Shown in pieces: positions 18,043-26,504 of a stretch of 64,000 bases of DNA (the stretch's first letter is position 1; each line of letters opens with the position of its first letter). Below the pieces are notes generated by a model. The model did not search any database and was not told where the DNA came from. It worked only from the letters and a program-made list of their open reading frames with translations. This DNA is from JBLHZY01 sp050633265. GTDB taxonomy: Bacteria; Pseudomonadota; Alphaproteobacteria; Rhodobacterales; Rhodobacteraceae. Position numbers and translations under genes: made by a program. The DNA lies in assembly GCA_050633265.1 (NCBI GenBank), contig JBOEGE010000010.1, positions 1 to 64,000 on the forward strand. The letters are read 5' to 3'.

Positions 18043-18059
18043 GTTTCACTTAGTGGAAC
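18043..18059. promoter_or_regulatory. Candidate IclR operator, site 1 (acyl-CoA dehydrogenase promoter)
   Basis: The 17-bp near-palindrome GTTTCACTTAGTGGAAC lies 48 bases upstream of the acyl-CoA dehydrogenase start and between that gene and iclR. Its reverse complement matches site 2 (19120-19136) at 15 of 17 positions. Two copies of one palindrome on both sides of an IclR-family gene is strong circumstantial evidence for its binding site. Confidence 0.7.
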
Positions 18060-18176
18060 TGACCATGCGAGATGTCAAGCTCCATGGCCAGAATCGACAA
18101 ACCCGGAAGAATAGGATTTAGTGACAGAACGATGCCTCCGAACAGGCTTCGGCTCGATAGAAAAGGCTTACGAACT

Positions 18177-19094
18177 ATGGCAAAGCGCCCCGCGAAATCG
18201 CCCCGCAAGGCTCAAAAGACGCCCCGCCATGATGCGCCCGCAAAGAATGGCGCTGCTATCGAGCCCAATCCAAAACATTCCTCAAGCTCGGCCGTTCAAT
18301 TGATCTATGATGATCAGGATTTAAGTGAAACGCTTAAGAACGACCCAAAGTTCAATTGGTCACTGGCGCGCGGCTTGGAAATCTTGCGTGCCTTTAGCGG
18401 GCGGCCCGCCCCTTTGGGCAATGCAGAGCTGAGTGAAATCACCGGGCTGCCAAAGGCCACGGTCTCTCGGTTGACCCATACATTAAACGAGCTCGGCTTT
18501 CTAGCGCTCAACCCTCGCCTTGGAAAATTCGAGCTGACCCCAGCCATACTTGCGCTTGGCTACCCTGTCCTTTCCAGCATGAAAACGCGAGCTTTATCAA
18601 AGAATTACATAAGCGACTTGGCGCGCGAAGTTGGTCTGACGGTTGCCTTAGGAAGCCGCGATCGCTCAAGCATGATCTATGTTGATGCCTGCCATCCACC
18701 GGGGATGATGTCGCTTCGGCTGGATGTTGGTAGCCGGGTTGAGATGGCCAAAACCTCGCTTGGGCGCGCCTTTCTTTGGGGGCTTTCTGAGATGGAGCGC
18801 GCTATCCTTTTCTCCGCATTTGAGCGGCGCTACGGAGATGAGTGGCCCGCACTGAAAGAGGCGATTGAAGCAAGTCTTGCGCAGATTGATGACCGCGGTT
18901 TTTGCATCGTTGATGGGGATTGGCAGGATGATGCCCGCGGCGTTGGCGTTCCGCTGTTTTCTGAGGATGGCAGCGTCGCTTTGGCGTTAAATGCAGCCGG
19001 CCCGCGCTTTGCCGCAAGCATCGAGACGCTTGAACAAGAGGTCGGGCCGCGCCTTGTTCATCTTAGTCGCAGTTTACAGCCCATGCTTGGGTAG
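18177..19094 (+). CDS. IclR-family transcriptional regulator
   Basis: About 305 residues when started at the ATG at 18177; the frame is open further upstream. A basic, low-complexity N-terminal extension of about 50 residues precedes a winged helix-turn-helix (ELSEITGLPKATVSRLTHTL) and the IclR effector-binding domain (SRDRSSMIYVDACHP...). It lies between an acyl-CoA dehydrogenase and a thiolase whose promoters share a palindrome, so it probably senses an intermediate of that pathway. The exact start is uncertain because no strong ribosome binding site is visible. Confidence 0.9.
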   Translation: MAKRPAKSPRKAQKTPRHDAPAKNGAAIEPNPKHSSSSAVQLIYDDQDLSETLKNDPKFNWSLARGLEILRAFSGRPAPLGNAELSEITGLPKATVSRLTHTLNELGFLALNPRLGKFELTPAILALGYPVLSSMKTRALSKNYISDLAREVGLTVALGSRDRSSMIYVDACHPPGMMSLRLDVGSRVEMAKTSLGRAFLWGLSEMERAILFSAFERRYGDEWPALKEAIEASLAQIDDRGFCIVDGDWQDDARGVGVPLFSEDGSVALALNAAGPRFAASIETLEQEVGPRLVHLSRSLQPMLG

Positions 19095-19119
19095 CGTGGA
19101 TTTTTCCATTGCAGGAGCA

Positions 19120-19136
19120 GTTCCACTGTGTGAAAC
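19120..19136. promoter_or_regulatory. Candidate IclR operator, site 2 (thiolase promoter)
   Basis: GTTCCACTGTGTGAAAC lies 87 bases upstream of the thiolase start, directly after the IclR gene. It is the inverted-orientation counterpart of site 1, with half-sites GTTCCAC and GTGAAAC around three bases. Confidence 0.7.
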
Positions 19137-19222
19137 ATGTGTTGGAATCGCTTTCCTGGCGCCGCCTTTGCGATCCCAGCCGAATGAGCGCCCCTATGAT
19201 CTAAGCAAAAGGACTCCAAACC

Positions 19223-20437
19223 ATGCTGAACGATGTTGTGATCTGCGAACCCATTCGCACCCCGGTTGGCCGGTTCGGAGGTCAGTTTAAATCGCTGCAT
19301 GCACATGAACTTGGGCAGATCGTTATTGAAGGGCTTTTGGCGCGTTGCGAAGGGCTTAAGGATCAAGTTGATGATGTGATTTTTGCCCAATGTTATCCAA
19401 CAATGGATGCGCCCGCGATTGGCCGCGTTGTTGGGCTCAATGCGGGGCTTTCGATTGAGACAGGCGGCTATCAAATTGATCGGCGCTGCGGCTCAGGTCT
19501 TCAGGCGGTGATCAATGCGGTCATGCAGGTGGCCACGGGCGGATCGGATGTTGTTATTGCGGGCGGGGCTGAATCCATGTCGAACGCGCCGTTTTATTCG
19601 ACCAAATCACGCTGGGGTATTCAGGGCACATCGCTGGAATTTCACGATGCTCTCGCGCAGGGCCGCGTCACGGCGGGCGGGATCAATTTCCCTGTCCCCG
19701 GCGGCATGTTGGAAACCGCCGAGAACCTACGCGAAAGCCACAGTATTTCGCGCGAGGCGCAGGATCTTTATGCCGTAGAATCCCATCGCCGCGCCGTTAC
19801 CGCCCAAACCGAGGGGCTTTTCGATGATGAGATCATCCCCGTGCCCGTCACCGATCGCAAAAAAGGCACCGTTGTTTTCGACAAAGATGAACATCCCCGC
19901 CCTGATATCAGCCTTGAAAAACTCGCCGCGCTCAAGCCAATCCGGCTTCATGCGGATCCCAATGCCACCGTCACTGCGGGCAATGCGAGCGGCCAAAATG
20001 ATGGTGCTTCCGCCTGTGTTGTGACGACCCGCGCACGCGCCGAACAGCTGGGCCTCAAGCCGCTCGCGACCCTGAAAACCTGGGCCGTTGCTGGGGTGGG
20101 GCCCAAAGTGATGGGTATTGGCCCTGTGCCTGCCGTTGCCAAAGCTTTGGCGCGGGCGGACCTTGCGTTAAAAGACATGGATCTCATTGAATTGAATGAA
20201 GCTTTCGCCGCTCAAGTTCTGGCCTGCACCAAAGAATGGGGCCTTGGCGCGCAGGATTTCGATCGCGTGAATATCAATGGATCAGGCATTTCTTTGGGGC
20301 ATCCCGTTGGCGCAACGGGGGGCCGGATATTGGCCGGATTGCTGCGCAACATGGAGCGGCGAGATGCACATTATGGCATCGAAACGATGTGTATCGGCGG
20401 CGGCCAGGGCCTCGCGGCGATCTTTCAAAAAGCTTAG
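19223..20437 (+). CDS. Acetyl-CoA C-acyltransferase / beta-ketothiolase
   Basis: The 404-residue enzyme has all thiolase catalytic elements: the nucleophile in IDRRCGSGLQA, NEAFA, the GHPVGATG histidine and the C-terminal CIGGGQG cysteine. It is preceded by AAAGGA and the candidate IclR operator. Working with the acyl-CoA dehydrogenase at 16817-17995 it would complete a beta-oxidation-like cycle. Unlike the thiolase-fold proteins at 650-1789 and 55902-57002, this one is fully canonical. Confidence 0.94.
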   Translation: MLNDVVICEPIRTPVGRFGGQFKSLHAHELGQIVIEGLLARCEGLKDQVDDVIFAQCYPTMDAPAIGRVVGLNAGLSIETGGYQIDRRCGSGLQAVINAVMQVATGGSDVVIAGGAESMSNAPFYSTKSRWGIQGTSLEFHDALAQGRVTAGGINFPVPGGMLETAENLRESHSISREAQDLYAVESHRRAVTAQTEGLFDDEIIPVPVTDRKKGTVVFDKDEHPRPDISLEKLAALKPIRLHADPNATVTAGNASGQNDGASACVVTTRARAEQLGLKPLATLKTWAVAGVGPKVMGIGPVPAVAKALARADLALKDMDLIELNEAFAAQVLACTKEWGLGAQDFDRVNINGSGISLGHPVGATGGRILAGLLRNMERRDAHYGIETMCIGGGQGLAAIFQKA

Positions 20438-20451
20438 CGCGCGCCTTTTGT

Positions 20452-20877
20452 TTAGCGGCGCAGCACCTTAATAAACCCGTCATCGGCATTCACGATCACA
20501 TGATCGCCGGTGCGGATTTCGCTTAAGATATCCTGATCAAAATCGGTCATCGCGGGAACCCGTGTTACCACGGCGCCGAGGGCGATTTTGGTTGTCATGC
20601 GGGTAAAGAGCATCGCGGCCGGGGCAACGCCATTGATCCGGGTCATATGGAAAAATGCCGACCAACCAGAAGAGCCTTTGGCGCCGGGGAAGATCAGAAT
20701 TTTACCGGCAAAGCTTTGCCCGACAAGCTCGTGCCGCCGCTCGATGATCGAACCGTCTGTTTCGTTGATGCCACCCCAGCCAGAGATCGTTTGGGTTGTG
20801 ACCATCGCTTCGCCTTCGGCATATCCACCAACAACTTTGCGGCCACGGATCAGCATATTTGTATCTGTATCGCTCAT
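20452..20877 (-). CDS. Aconitase X, small (swivel) subunit
   Basis: About 141 residues of the DUF126/aconitase swivel type (LIRGRKVVGGYAEGEAMV, then FPGAKGSSGWSAFF), typical of the small subunit of two-gene aconitase X. The ATG at 20877 overlaps the TGA of the large-subunit gene, which makes it more likely than the longer frame from 20895. Known bacterial AcnX enzymes dehydrate cis-3-hydroxy-L-proline; archaeal ones dehydrate phosphomevalonate. Here the substrate is not proven. Confidence 0.88.
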   Translation of the reverse strand: MSDTDTNMLIRGRKVVGGYAEGEAMVTTQTISGWGGINETDGSIIERRHELVGQSFAGKILIFPGAKGSSGWSAFFHMTRINGVAPAAMLFTRMTTKIALGAVVTRVPAMTDFDQDILSEIRTGDHVIVNADDGFIKVLRR

Positions 20878-22148
20878 CAAAAATCCCCCTTCCACGCGCC
20901 GGTAAGCCCCGCTTCGATGCAGGCCTCAACCGAGCCAAACCAACCCTGCACATTGGCAATCGCAGGCAAGTAATGCGCCTGTTTGGCTGAGTCCGTCGCG
21001 ATGACCCGTGCCCCTTTTGGAATGCGGCGCGAGATCGCCGGACAAGTATCAGACATGACCTGCCCGCCCGCCGCCTCGATCAGCGCCACATAGCCCGAGC
21101 GCACGGCAACTTCGCGGATTGCGCGCGGCGTATGGACCCAAAGAGCGACATCAGGATGCAGTTTTTTGCCGTCGAGCATATGGGCGATACGGCCCACTTG
21201 TTCGATGGAATTATGTGGGCAGCCAAGCATGATGAAATCGACTTTTGTGTCACTTGCCGTTTGCAACATGTCGTAGATTTTCTTGCGCGCCGCAGCGTCA
21301 TAGATAAAAGACGCCTCTGCTTTGCGCGGGCCAAAGGCCTCTTCGCGGCTCCGTGCCTCGGGGGTGTGGCCGGGAATATGATACATCTCAACCCCGCCAG
21401 AAGAGGCCGCCGCCGCGCCGAAATGTTTGAGCTTGATCAGATCAGAGCGGCCAATCTGCCCCTCCAAAACGGGGATTGCTTCTTCGACCTGTTCCCCGGC
21501 GAAATAGCCGAGCAAGCCCCAATCCATCATCGAATCCACCGGCACATCGACTTGGATATGGCGATTGCCAAAACGGTTTTCGGTGAGGTGATAGCCCCAG
21601 TAAGGAATGCGCCCGGTCAGGGCCGCAGCGCCTGTGCTTTCCTTGCCCTCAACATTGGTGCGCCCGCCAAGCGCGCCGTTGCAATAGATCACCGCCGAGC
21701 TTTCCATCCAAGCGCAATGCTCGCCATAAGTCGGGACGTTGCCAACCTGATAAGGCGTGCAGGTCGCGAACAGATTGATGCCGCGCTTGCCGATGAAGGA
21801 TTCATTTTTGCGCTGCATTTCAACAAGTTGCGGATCGGCCCCTTGGAGCGCCCAGTTCTGATCATCGATCCCAGTGATCAGCTGACAGGTCCTTGCGGCC
21901 ATATGCGGAATATCAACGACCTTATCACTATCCAGATTGAGCTTGGAGAAAACCTCCTCCATGCCCCGCTCAGCGATGGGGCGGATGGAGGGGGTCGAGG
22001 CGTTGAACGCGCCGGCGACATTATCGGTTTCCACCAAACGCTCTGCGCCAAGCGCCTCACCATAGCGGATGAGCAAATCCATCGCGGCGGCGACAGCTTC
22101 GCCATTTTCGCCATCGCGCATGGCGCGTTCTGAATCCGTTAGCTGCAT
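20877..22148 (-). CDS. Aconitase X, large (catalytic) subunit
   Basis: The 423-residue protein of the DUF521/aconitase X catalytic type has three separated cysteines, in FATCTPYQ, LGCPHNS and SDTCPA, suitable as iron-sulfur cluster ligands. GGAGGAAAA precedes the ATG. It follows the FAD oxidoreductase gene by 24 bases and is followed by the small subunit. With a TRAP transporter and LysR gene next door, the cluster looks like an uptake and dehydration pathway for a hydroxy-acid or hydroxyproline-like compound (inference). Confidence 0.88.
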   Translation of the reverse strand: MQLTDSERAMRDGENGEAVAAAMDLLIRYGEALGAERLVETDNVAGAFNASTPSIRPIAERGMEEVFSKLNLDSDKVVDIPHMAARTCQLITGIDDQNWALQGADPQLVEMQRKNESFIGKRGINLFATCTPYQVGNVPTYGEHCAWMESSAVIYCNGALGGRTNVEGKESTGAAALTGRIPYWGYHLTENRFGNRHIQVDVPVDSMMDWGLLGYFAGEQVEEAIPVLEGQIGRSDLIKLKHFGAAAASSGGVEMYHIPGHTPEARSREEAFGPRKAEASFIYDAAARKKIYDMLQTASDTKVDFIMLGCPHNSIEQVGRIAHMLDGKKLHPDVALWVHTPRAIREVAVRSGYVALIEAAGGQVMSDTCPAISRRIPKGARVIATDSAKQAHYLPAIANVQGWFGSVEACIEAGLTGAWKGDF

Positions 22149-22172
22149 GGGTTTTCCTCCTCCAGGGCCGCC

Positions 22173-23519
22173 TTATGAATTGGTCGCAACAGAGGCCAGC
22201 TCGGCCTCGTCCCAACGGAAATGCTGCCGCTCAACATTATCCGCAACCCGGGTGCGCATCGCATCCATATCAATCTGATGCACGCTTCCGTCGCCCGCCA
22301 AATCAAGCGCATGTGCGGCCGCCATGCCCATGGCAATACAGGGCCCCATCACCCGAACACTCGAAAGCGCTGCGTTATCCGCATCAATACAGCGCCCGGC
22401 CGCCAGCATATTATCACAGCCCTCAGGCGTCATGCTGCCGAGCGGAATATAGTGAACGTGATCTTTCTCAAACACGATCCAGTGGTGGCCATCGCCGTGA
22501 TCGTGCAGCTCAATCGGCCAAGCGGTGCGGGCAATTGAATCGTCAAATTTGGTGCTGGCGCGGATTTCCTCAACCGTTAGGTGATGCGTGCCTTTGATCC
22601 AGCGGGTTTGGCGAATACCGGGCAGACCAAAGGAGCGAATGCGCGCCTCGCCGTAGCATTCGGGAAATTCCGCCCGCAGAAAATCAACCGCGCGCATGGC
22701 TTGATCTTTGCCGTCAAGCGCCGCGGCCGAAGCGGCAACAGGCTCAAGCGGGGTTTCTGTATGGGTCATGTTCATCGCGGCAATGCCCCGGCCCGGGATC
22801 GTAAAGCCAAGCCCTTCGCGGCGGCGCAGCCCGTATTTCTCGCCGACTTCCTTCATCCGCGCGCCGATAATATCGCGGTTGGGTTGTTTATCTTCATTGA
22901 TGTTTTCGAGCACAACCATCTGCGTGCCAAAAACGCCGTTTGTCTCTGGCTCGCGGCATTCAAAACCGGCCTGCCAGGCAAGCGCTGCATCGCCAGAGCT
23001 GTCGATCCAGCCTGCCGCCTCGACTTCAAGCGGGCCGTAACGGGTCAAAAATCCGGCGCTGGTGATGCGGCGCCCTTCAACCGTAACACCATCAAGCATC
23101 GCGCCAAGAACAACAGTGATCCCCGCTTCAAGAATGCTTTCCTCAACCCAGCGGCCAAGCGCGACCTCGTCGTAATACACAACGGTGGTGTTTGGGCCGT
23201 GGCGATAGAAGATAGTTTTATCCCGCTCTTCGAGCCATTTCAGCATGTCGTCGGCGATGCCATGGGTGAATTGATAGCCGTGGGTGCCGTTGGAAAACAG
23301 CCCGCAGAAGGTTGCGATGATCGAGTTCACAGCTTGGCCGCCAAGAGCGGGCTGGCTGTCAACAAGCACAACTTTGCGCCCCAGTTTGGCCGCTTCAAGC
23401 GCCGCGCTTACGCCGGAAATCCCCGCGCCAACGATGCAGATATCGGCCTTTAACCGATCGGTTTTCTCGCTTGCGTCGCGCTTTACGATCCGCGTGCCTG
23501 TATTGAAATCGTCGCCCAT
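22173..23519 (-). CDS. FAD-dependent oxidoreductase (FAD_oxidored family)
   Basis: About 448 residues with an N-terminal dinucleotide motif (CIVGAGISGVSAALEAAKLG), followed by LVDSQPALGGQA and a C-terminal AAGRCIDADNAA flavin-closing segment. This is the fold of the FAD-dependent oxidoreductases often found in catabolic clusters. The ATG at 23519 is chosen for its upstream GGAGGAG. First gene of the operon with aconitase X; it diverges from a LysR gene that probably controls it. The reaction may be oxidation of a hydroxy or imino compound, but this is a guess. Confidence 0.85.
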   Translation of the reverse strand: MGDDFNTGTRIVKRDASEKTDRLKADICIVGAGISGVSAALEAAKLGRKVVLVDSQPALGGQAVNSIIATFCGLFSNGTHGYQFTHGIADDMLKWLEERDKTIFYRHGPNTTVVYYDEVALGRWVEESILEAGITVVLGAMLDGVTVEGRRITSAGFLTRYGPLEVEAAGWIDSSGDAALAWQAGFECREPETNGVFGTQMVVLENINEDKQPNRDIIGARMKEVGEKYGLRRREGLGFTIPGRGIAAMNMTHTETPLEPVAASAAALDGKDQAMRAVDFLRAEFPECYGEARIRSFGLPGIRQTRWIKGTHHLTVEEIRASTKFDDSIARTAWPIELHDHGDGHHWIVFEKDHVHYIPLGSMTPEGCDNMLAAGRCIDADNAALSSVRVMGPCIAMGMAAAHALDLAGDGSVHQIDMDAMRTRVADNVERQHFRWDEAELASVATNS

Positions 23520-23642
23520 GCGTATTGCTCCTCCGTGGCAGTCTTCCGCGCAAACTTTGCAGCCCAAACCTTGCCGAAAAAGATCAAATATACGCCTTTA
23601 CCTTTCGCGATTTGAGAAAGACAATGGCCGCGGGAGGATACC

Positions 23643-24578
23643 ATGGACACAATCGACAACATGCGCACCTTTATCGCGGTCGTGCGCGCGGGCAGCTTTT
23701 CGGCCGCTGCGCGCAATCTTGATACTGTGCCCTCGGTCATCTCGAAAAAGATCAACCGGCTCGAAGATCAGATCGGCGCGCCGCTCTTTATTCGCTCGAC
23801 CCGCAAACTCCTGCTCACCGAAACGGGCGAACGGGTGCATCCTCGGTTTTTGTCTATTGTGGCAGAGGTTTCCGATACATTTGCCGATATGCGCGATGCG
23901 GCTTCGCCGATGGATGGCACGCTGCGGATCAAATGCCCAACGACCCTTTGCGTGCTCCACTTCGGCCGGATTATTACGGAATTTCAAGCGGTTCACCCGC
24001 AAGCGCGCATTGATTTGGTGCTGATGGATCGCTCTGTGAACCCGGTTGAGGAAGGGTTTGATATTGCTCTTGGGGCGATCCCTTCTTCCTATCCCAATGT
24101 TGAGTCGATCCCGCTTTGCCCCTATCCGCGCCGCATGGTCGCCTCGCCCAAATACCTCGCGCGCGCCGCAGAATTGAGCCATCCCCGCCACCTGCTCGAG
24201 CATGATTGTTTGACCTTTCACCCCACCGGATCGAATTGGGGGTTTGAGGGCGAACAGGGGCCGGTCAATGTTGAAATCCACTCGCGCTTTTCGGTGAATG
24301 ACAGCTTGATGCTGGTCGAATCTGCGCTGGCGGATCTGGGGGTTGCGGTCGTTGCGGAATATCTGGCGCGCCCGCATATCGAAAGCGGCGCACTACAAGA
24401 GATCCTGCCCGAATACGCTGTGCCCGATCTATGGATCAGCGCTTGGGTTCCTACGATGCGCGCGCAGGATCGCTTGGTCATGGCGATGTGTGATTGGCTC
24501 AAACAAGCGGTGCAGCCCCTTGCGCCATGGGATCGCCCGCAGGCAGACCGGGGCCTGATATTGGCCCCGGCCCGGTAG
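23643..24578 (+). CDS. LysR-family transcriptional regulator
   Basis: The 311-residue protein has a typical LysR helix-turn-helix (MRTFIAVVRAGSFSAAARNL...VISKKINRLEDQIGAPLF) and a substrate-binding domain. GGGAGG precedes the ATG. It is divergent from the FAD oxidoreductase/aconitase X operon (123-base gap) and convergent with the TRAP operon. Within the gap CAAAT (23585-23589) and ATTTG (23612-23616) form a spaced inverted repeat that could be its site. Confidence 0.92.
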   Translation: MDTIDNMRTFIAVVRAGSFSAAARNLDTVPSVISKKINRLEDQIGAPLFIRSTRKLLLTETGERVHPRFLSIVAEVSDTFADMRDAASPMDGTLRIKCPTTLCVLHFGRIITEFQAVHPQARIDLVLMDRSVNPVEEGFDIALGAIPSSYPNVESIPLCPYPRRMVASPKYLARAAELSHPRHLLEHDCLTFHPTGSNWGFEGEQGPVNVEIHSRFSVNDSLMLVESALADLGVAVVAEYLARPHIESGALQEILPEYAVPDLWISAWVPTMRAQDRLVMAMCDWLKQAVQPLAPWDRPQADRGLILAPAR

Positions 24579-24580
24579 CA

Positions 24581-25900
24581 TTACATGTGGCTTGGCAGGT
24601 AAAGCGAGATCTGCGGGAAGACGACCAAAAGGAACATGATCACCGCCTCGCAAAGCAAGAACCAACCAACCCCGCGGAAAATCGTGCCCAAGGCAATCTC
24701 ATCCCCCACGACCGATTTCACCACATAGACGTTGAAACCAACCGGCGGGGTCAAAAGCCCGATCTCGATGAATTTAACAACGATCACCCCAACCCAAATC
24801 GGATCAGCGCCAACAGCGGCAAACATCGGCTGCATCACCGGAAGCGAAAGCAGCAAAACCCCCATCGGATCAAGAAACATCCCCAAAATCAGATAGATAA
24901 TCGAAGCGGCCAAGATCAGCATATAGGGCGAAAGCTCCATCGCTTCGATCATCCCGCCAAGATAAACGGGCAAGCCAGAGAGCGCGAGAAACTTGGTAAA
25001 CATCACCGCGCCATAAGCGACAAAGAGCAAGGATGCGGTTGTCATCACCGCCTCCATCATCGAATCCCACAAGACCTGTTTGGTCAAACGGCGCTGCACA
25101 AAGGCGATGGCACAGGCTAAAAGCGCGCCCCCTGCCCCGGCTTCTGTTGGGGTAAAAATCCCGCCATAAAGCCCGCCAATGATCCCGAAGATCAGAACCA
25201 AAATCGGCCAAACAGGCAGCAGCGAGGCCCATCGTGCCCGCCAGATTGTGCCCTCTAGCTCGGCATCAATCTGTACTGGTGGCGCGATTTTCGGATCGAG
25301 TTTTGCCCGCACGATGATCATCGTTGTATAGACCGCCGCAGTGAGCAAGCCGGGCAAAACCCCCGCGATCAGCAGTTTGGTGATCGAGACTTCGGCAAAG
25401 ACACCATAGATCACAAACATGATCGAGGGCGGGATCAGCGCGCCCAAGGTCCCCGCCGAAGCAACAACCCCCGCCGCCAAACCCTTGTCATAGCCATTGC
25501 GCAGCATCTCCGGGATGGCCAGTTTGCCCATCGTTGCCGCCGTGGCGACCGAAGAACCAGAGGCCGCCGCAAACCCGGCCGATGCAAGGTTTGTCGCCAC
25601 CGCCAGACCACCGGGCAAGCGCGAGGCCCAGAGGCGCGCGGCGCGAAACAGCGCCACCGAAATCCCCGAGTTATGCGCAATCGCACCCATCAGGATAAAC
25701 ATCGGAATGGCCGAGAGGCTCCAACTCGCGGCAACCTCAAAGGGCGTCTGCTCCATCACGTTCATGGCGACATTCGTGTTGCGCAGAACCGCCAAGCCAA
25801 TCACAGCCGCAACGCCCAAAGCCACACCAATCGGAATGCGAATGCCGATCAGGATCAACACACCAGCGAGGCCCAAAGCCCCAATCATCGGGCCGCTCAT
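24581..25900 (-). CDS. dctM: TRAP transporter large permease (DctM)
   Basis: The 439-residue membrane protein has about 12 hydrophobic segments and the DctM patterns (SGSSVATAATMGKLAIPEM, LIPPSIMFVIYG, LTPPVGFNVYVV). It overlaps the small-permease gene by 4 bases. Together with DctQ and DctP it forms a sodium-driven importer for an organic acid. It ends 3 bases from the convergent LysR gene. Confidence 0.94.
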   Translation of the reverse strand: MSGPMIGALGLAGVLILIGIRIPIGVALGVAAVIGLAVLRNTNVAMNVMEQTPFEVAASWSLSAIPMFILMGAIAHNSGISVALFRAARLWASRLPGGLAVATNLASAGFAAASGSSVATAATMGKLAIPEMLRNGYDKGLAAGVVASAGTLGALIPPSIMFVIYGVFAEVSITKLLIAGVLPGLLTAAVYTTMIIVRAKLDPKIAPPVQIDAELEGTIWRARWASLLPVWPILVLIFGIIGGLYGGIFTPTEAGAGGALLACAIAFVQRRLTKQVLWDSMMEAVMTTASLLFVAYGAVMFTKFLALSGLPVYLGGMIEAMELSPYMLILAASIIYLILGMFLDPMGVLLLSLPVMQPMFAAVGADPIWVGVIVVKFIEIGLLTPPVGFNVYVVKSVVGDEIALGTIFRGVGWFLLCEAVIMFLLVVFPQISLYLPSHM

Positions 25901-26430
25901 GGGGCCGCTCCTTCATCGCTATCTGTTGGGGTATCATCCGGCGCATCCGGGGCCAAAGCCGCGCGCGCATCACCAAGCGTTTGGATCAAAACGTAGATCG
26001 CCATAAAGGCAAAACCCGCAGGTACAATCCAGCGCGAAGGCCAGACTTCGACAAAGCCGGTTGCCGCTTCCCAAGCCTCGCGGATATGGGTTTTTTCGAT
26101 CGCCGTTTCGAGCAATTTCCAAACGAAGAGCGAAACATAAATCAGCGTCAAAATACCCGCAAATGCATCCAGCGCCTTAAGCTTGCGGCGCGGCAAATGC
26201 GCGGTAAACAGCTCAACAATAATATGCCCGCGTTGGCGCGAAATCCAGGCAATCGGCAGGAAGGCCAGCCCGACCATATAATAAGCCGAAACGATCTCTG
26301 TTGTGCCGATCAGCGGATGATTGAAAACGGTGCGCGCAAAGACATCGGCACTAACATGGAGCATCATCATCGCAACAATTATGCTGGCAATGCCCGTCGT
26401 CGCTTGCGCCACCCGGTCAAGGTATTTCAT
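25897..26430 (-). CDS. dctQ: TRAP transporter small permease (DctQ)
   Basis: 177 residues with four membrane segments and the DctQ motif around ISRQRGHIIVELF. The C-terminal tail is long, acidic and proline-rich (PDAPDDTPTDSDEGA), more than usual for the family. Coupled to dctM by ATGA; separated from dctP by 74 bases holding a hairpin. Confidence 0.92.
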   Translation of the reverse strand: MKYLDRVAQATTGIASIIVAMMMLHVSADVFARTVFNHPLIGTTEIVSAYYMVGLAFLPIAWISRQRGHIIVELFTAHLPRRKLKALDAFAGILTLIYVSLFVWKLLETAIEKTHIREAWEAATGFVEVWPSRWIVPAGFAFMAIYVLIQTLGDARAALAPDAPDDTPTDSDEGAAP

Positions 26431-26460
26431 GAGCCATAGCCCTCTTATTGGAAGTGAAAC

Positions 26461-26493
26461 GCGCGAAGGAAAGATCGCTCAAACCCTCCGCGC
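26461..26493 (-). terminator. Hairpin between dctP and dctQ (attenuator)
   Basis: GCGCGAAGG (26461-26469) and CCTCCGCGC (26485-26493) can form a stem with one mismatch, right after the dctP stop in the direction of transcription. It probably reduces read-through so that the binding protein is made in excess over the permeases. Confidence 0.5.
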
Positions 26494-26504
26494 GCTTGCA
26501 AGGG

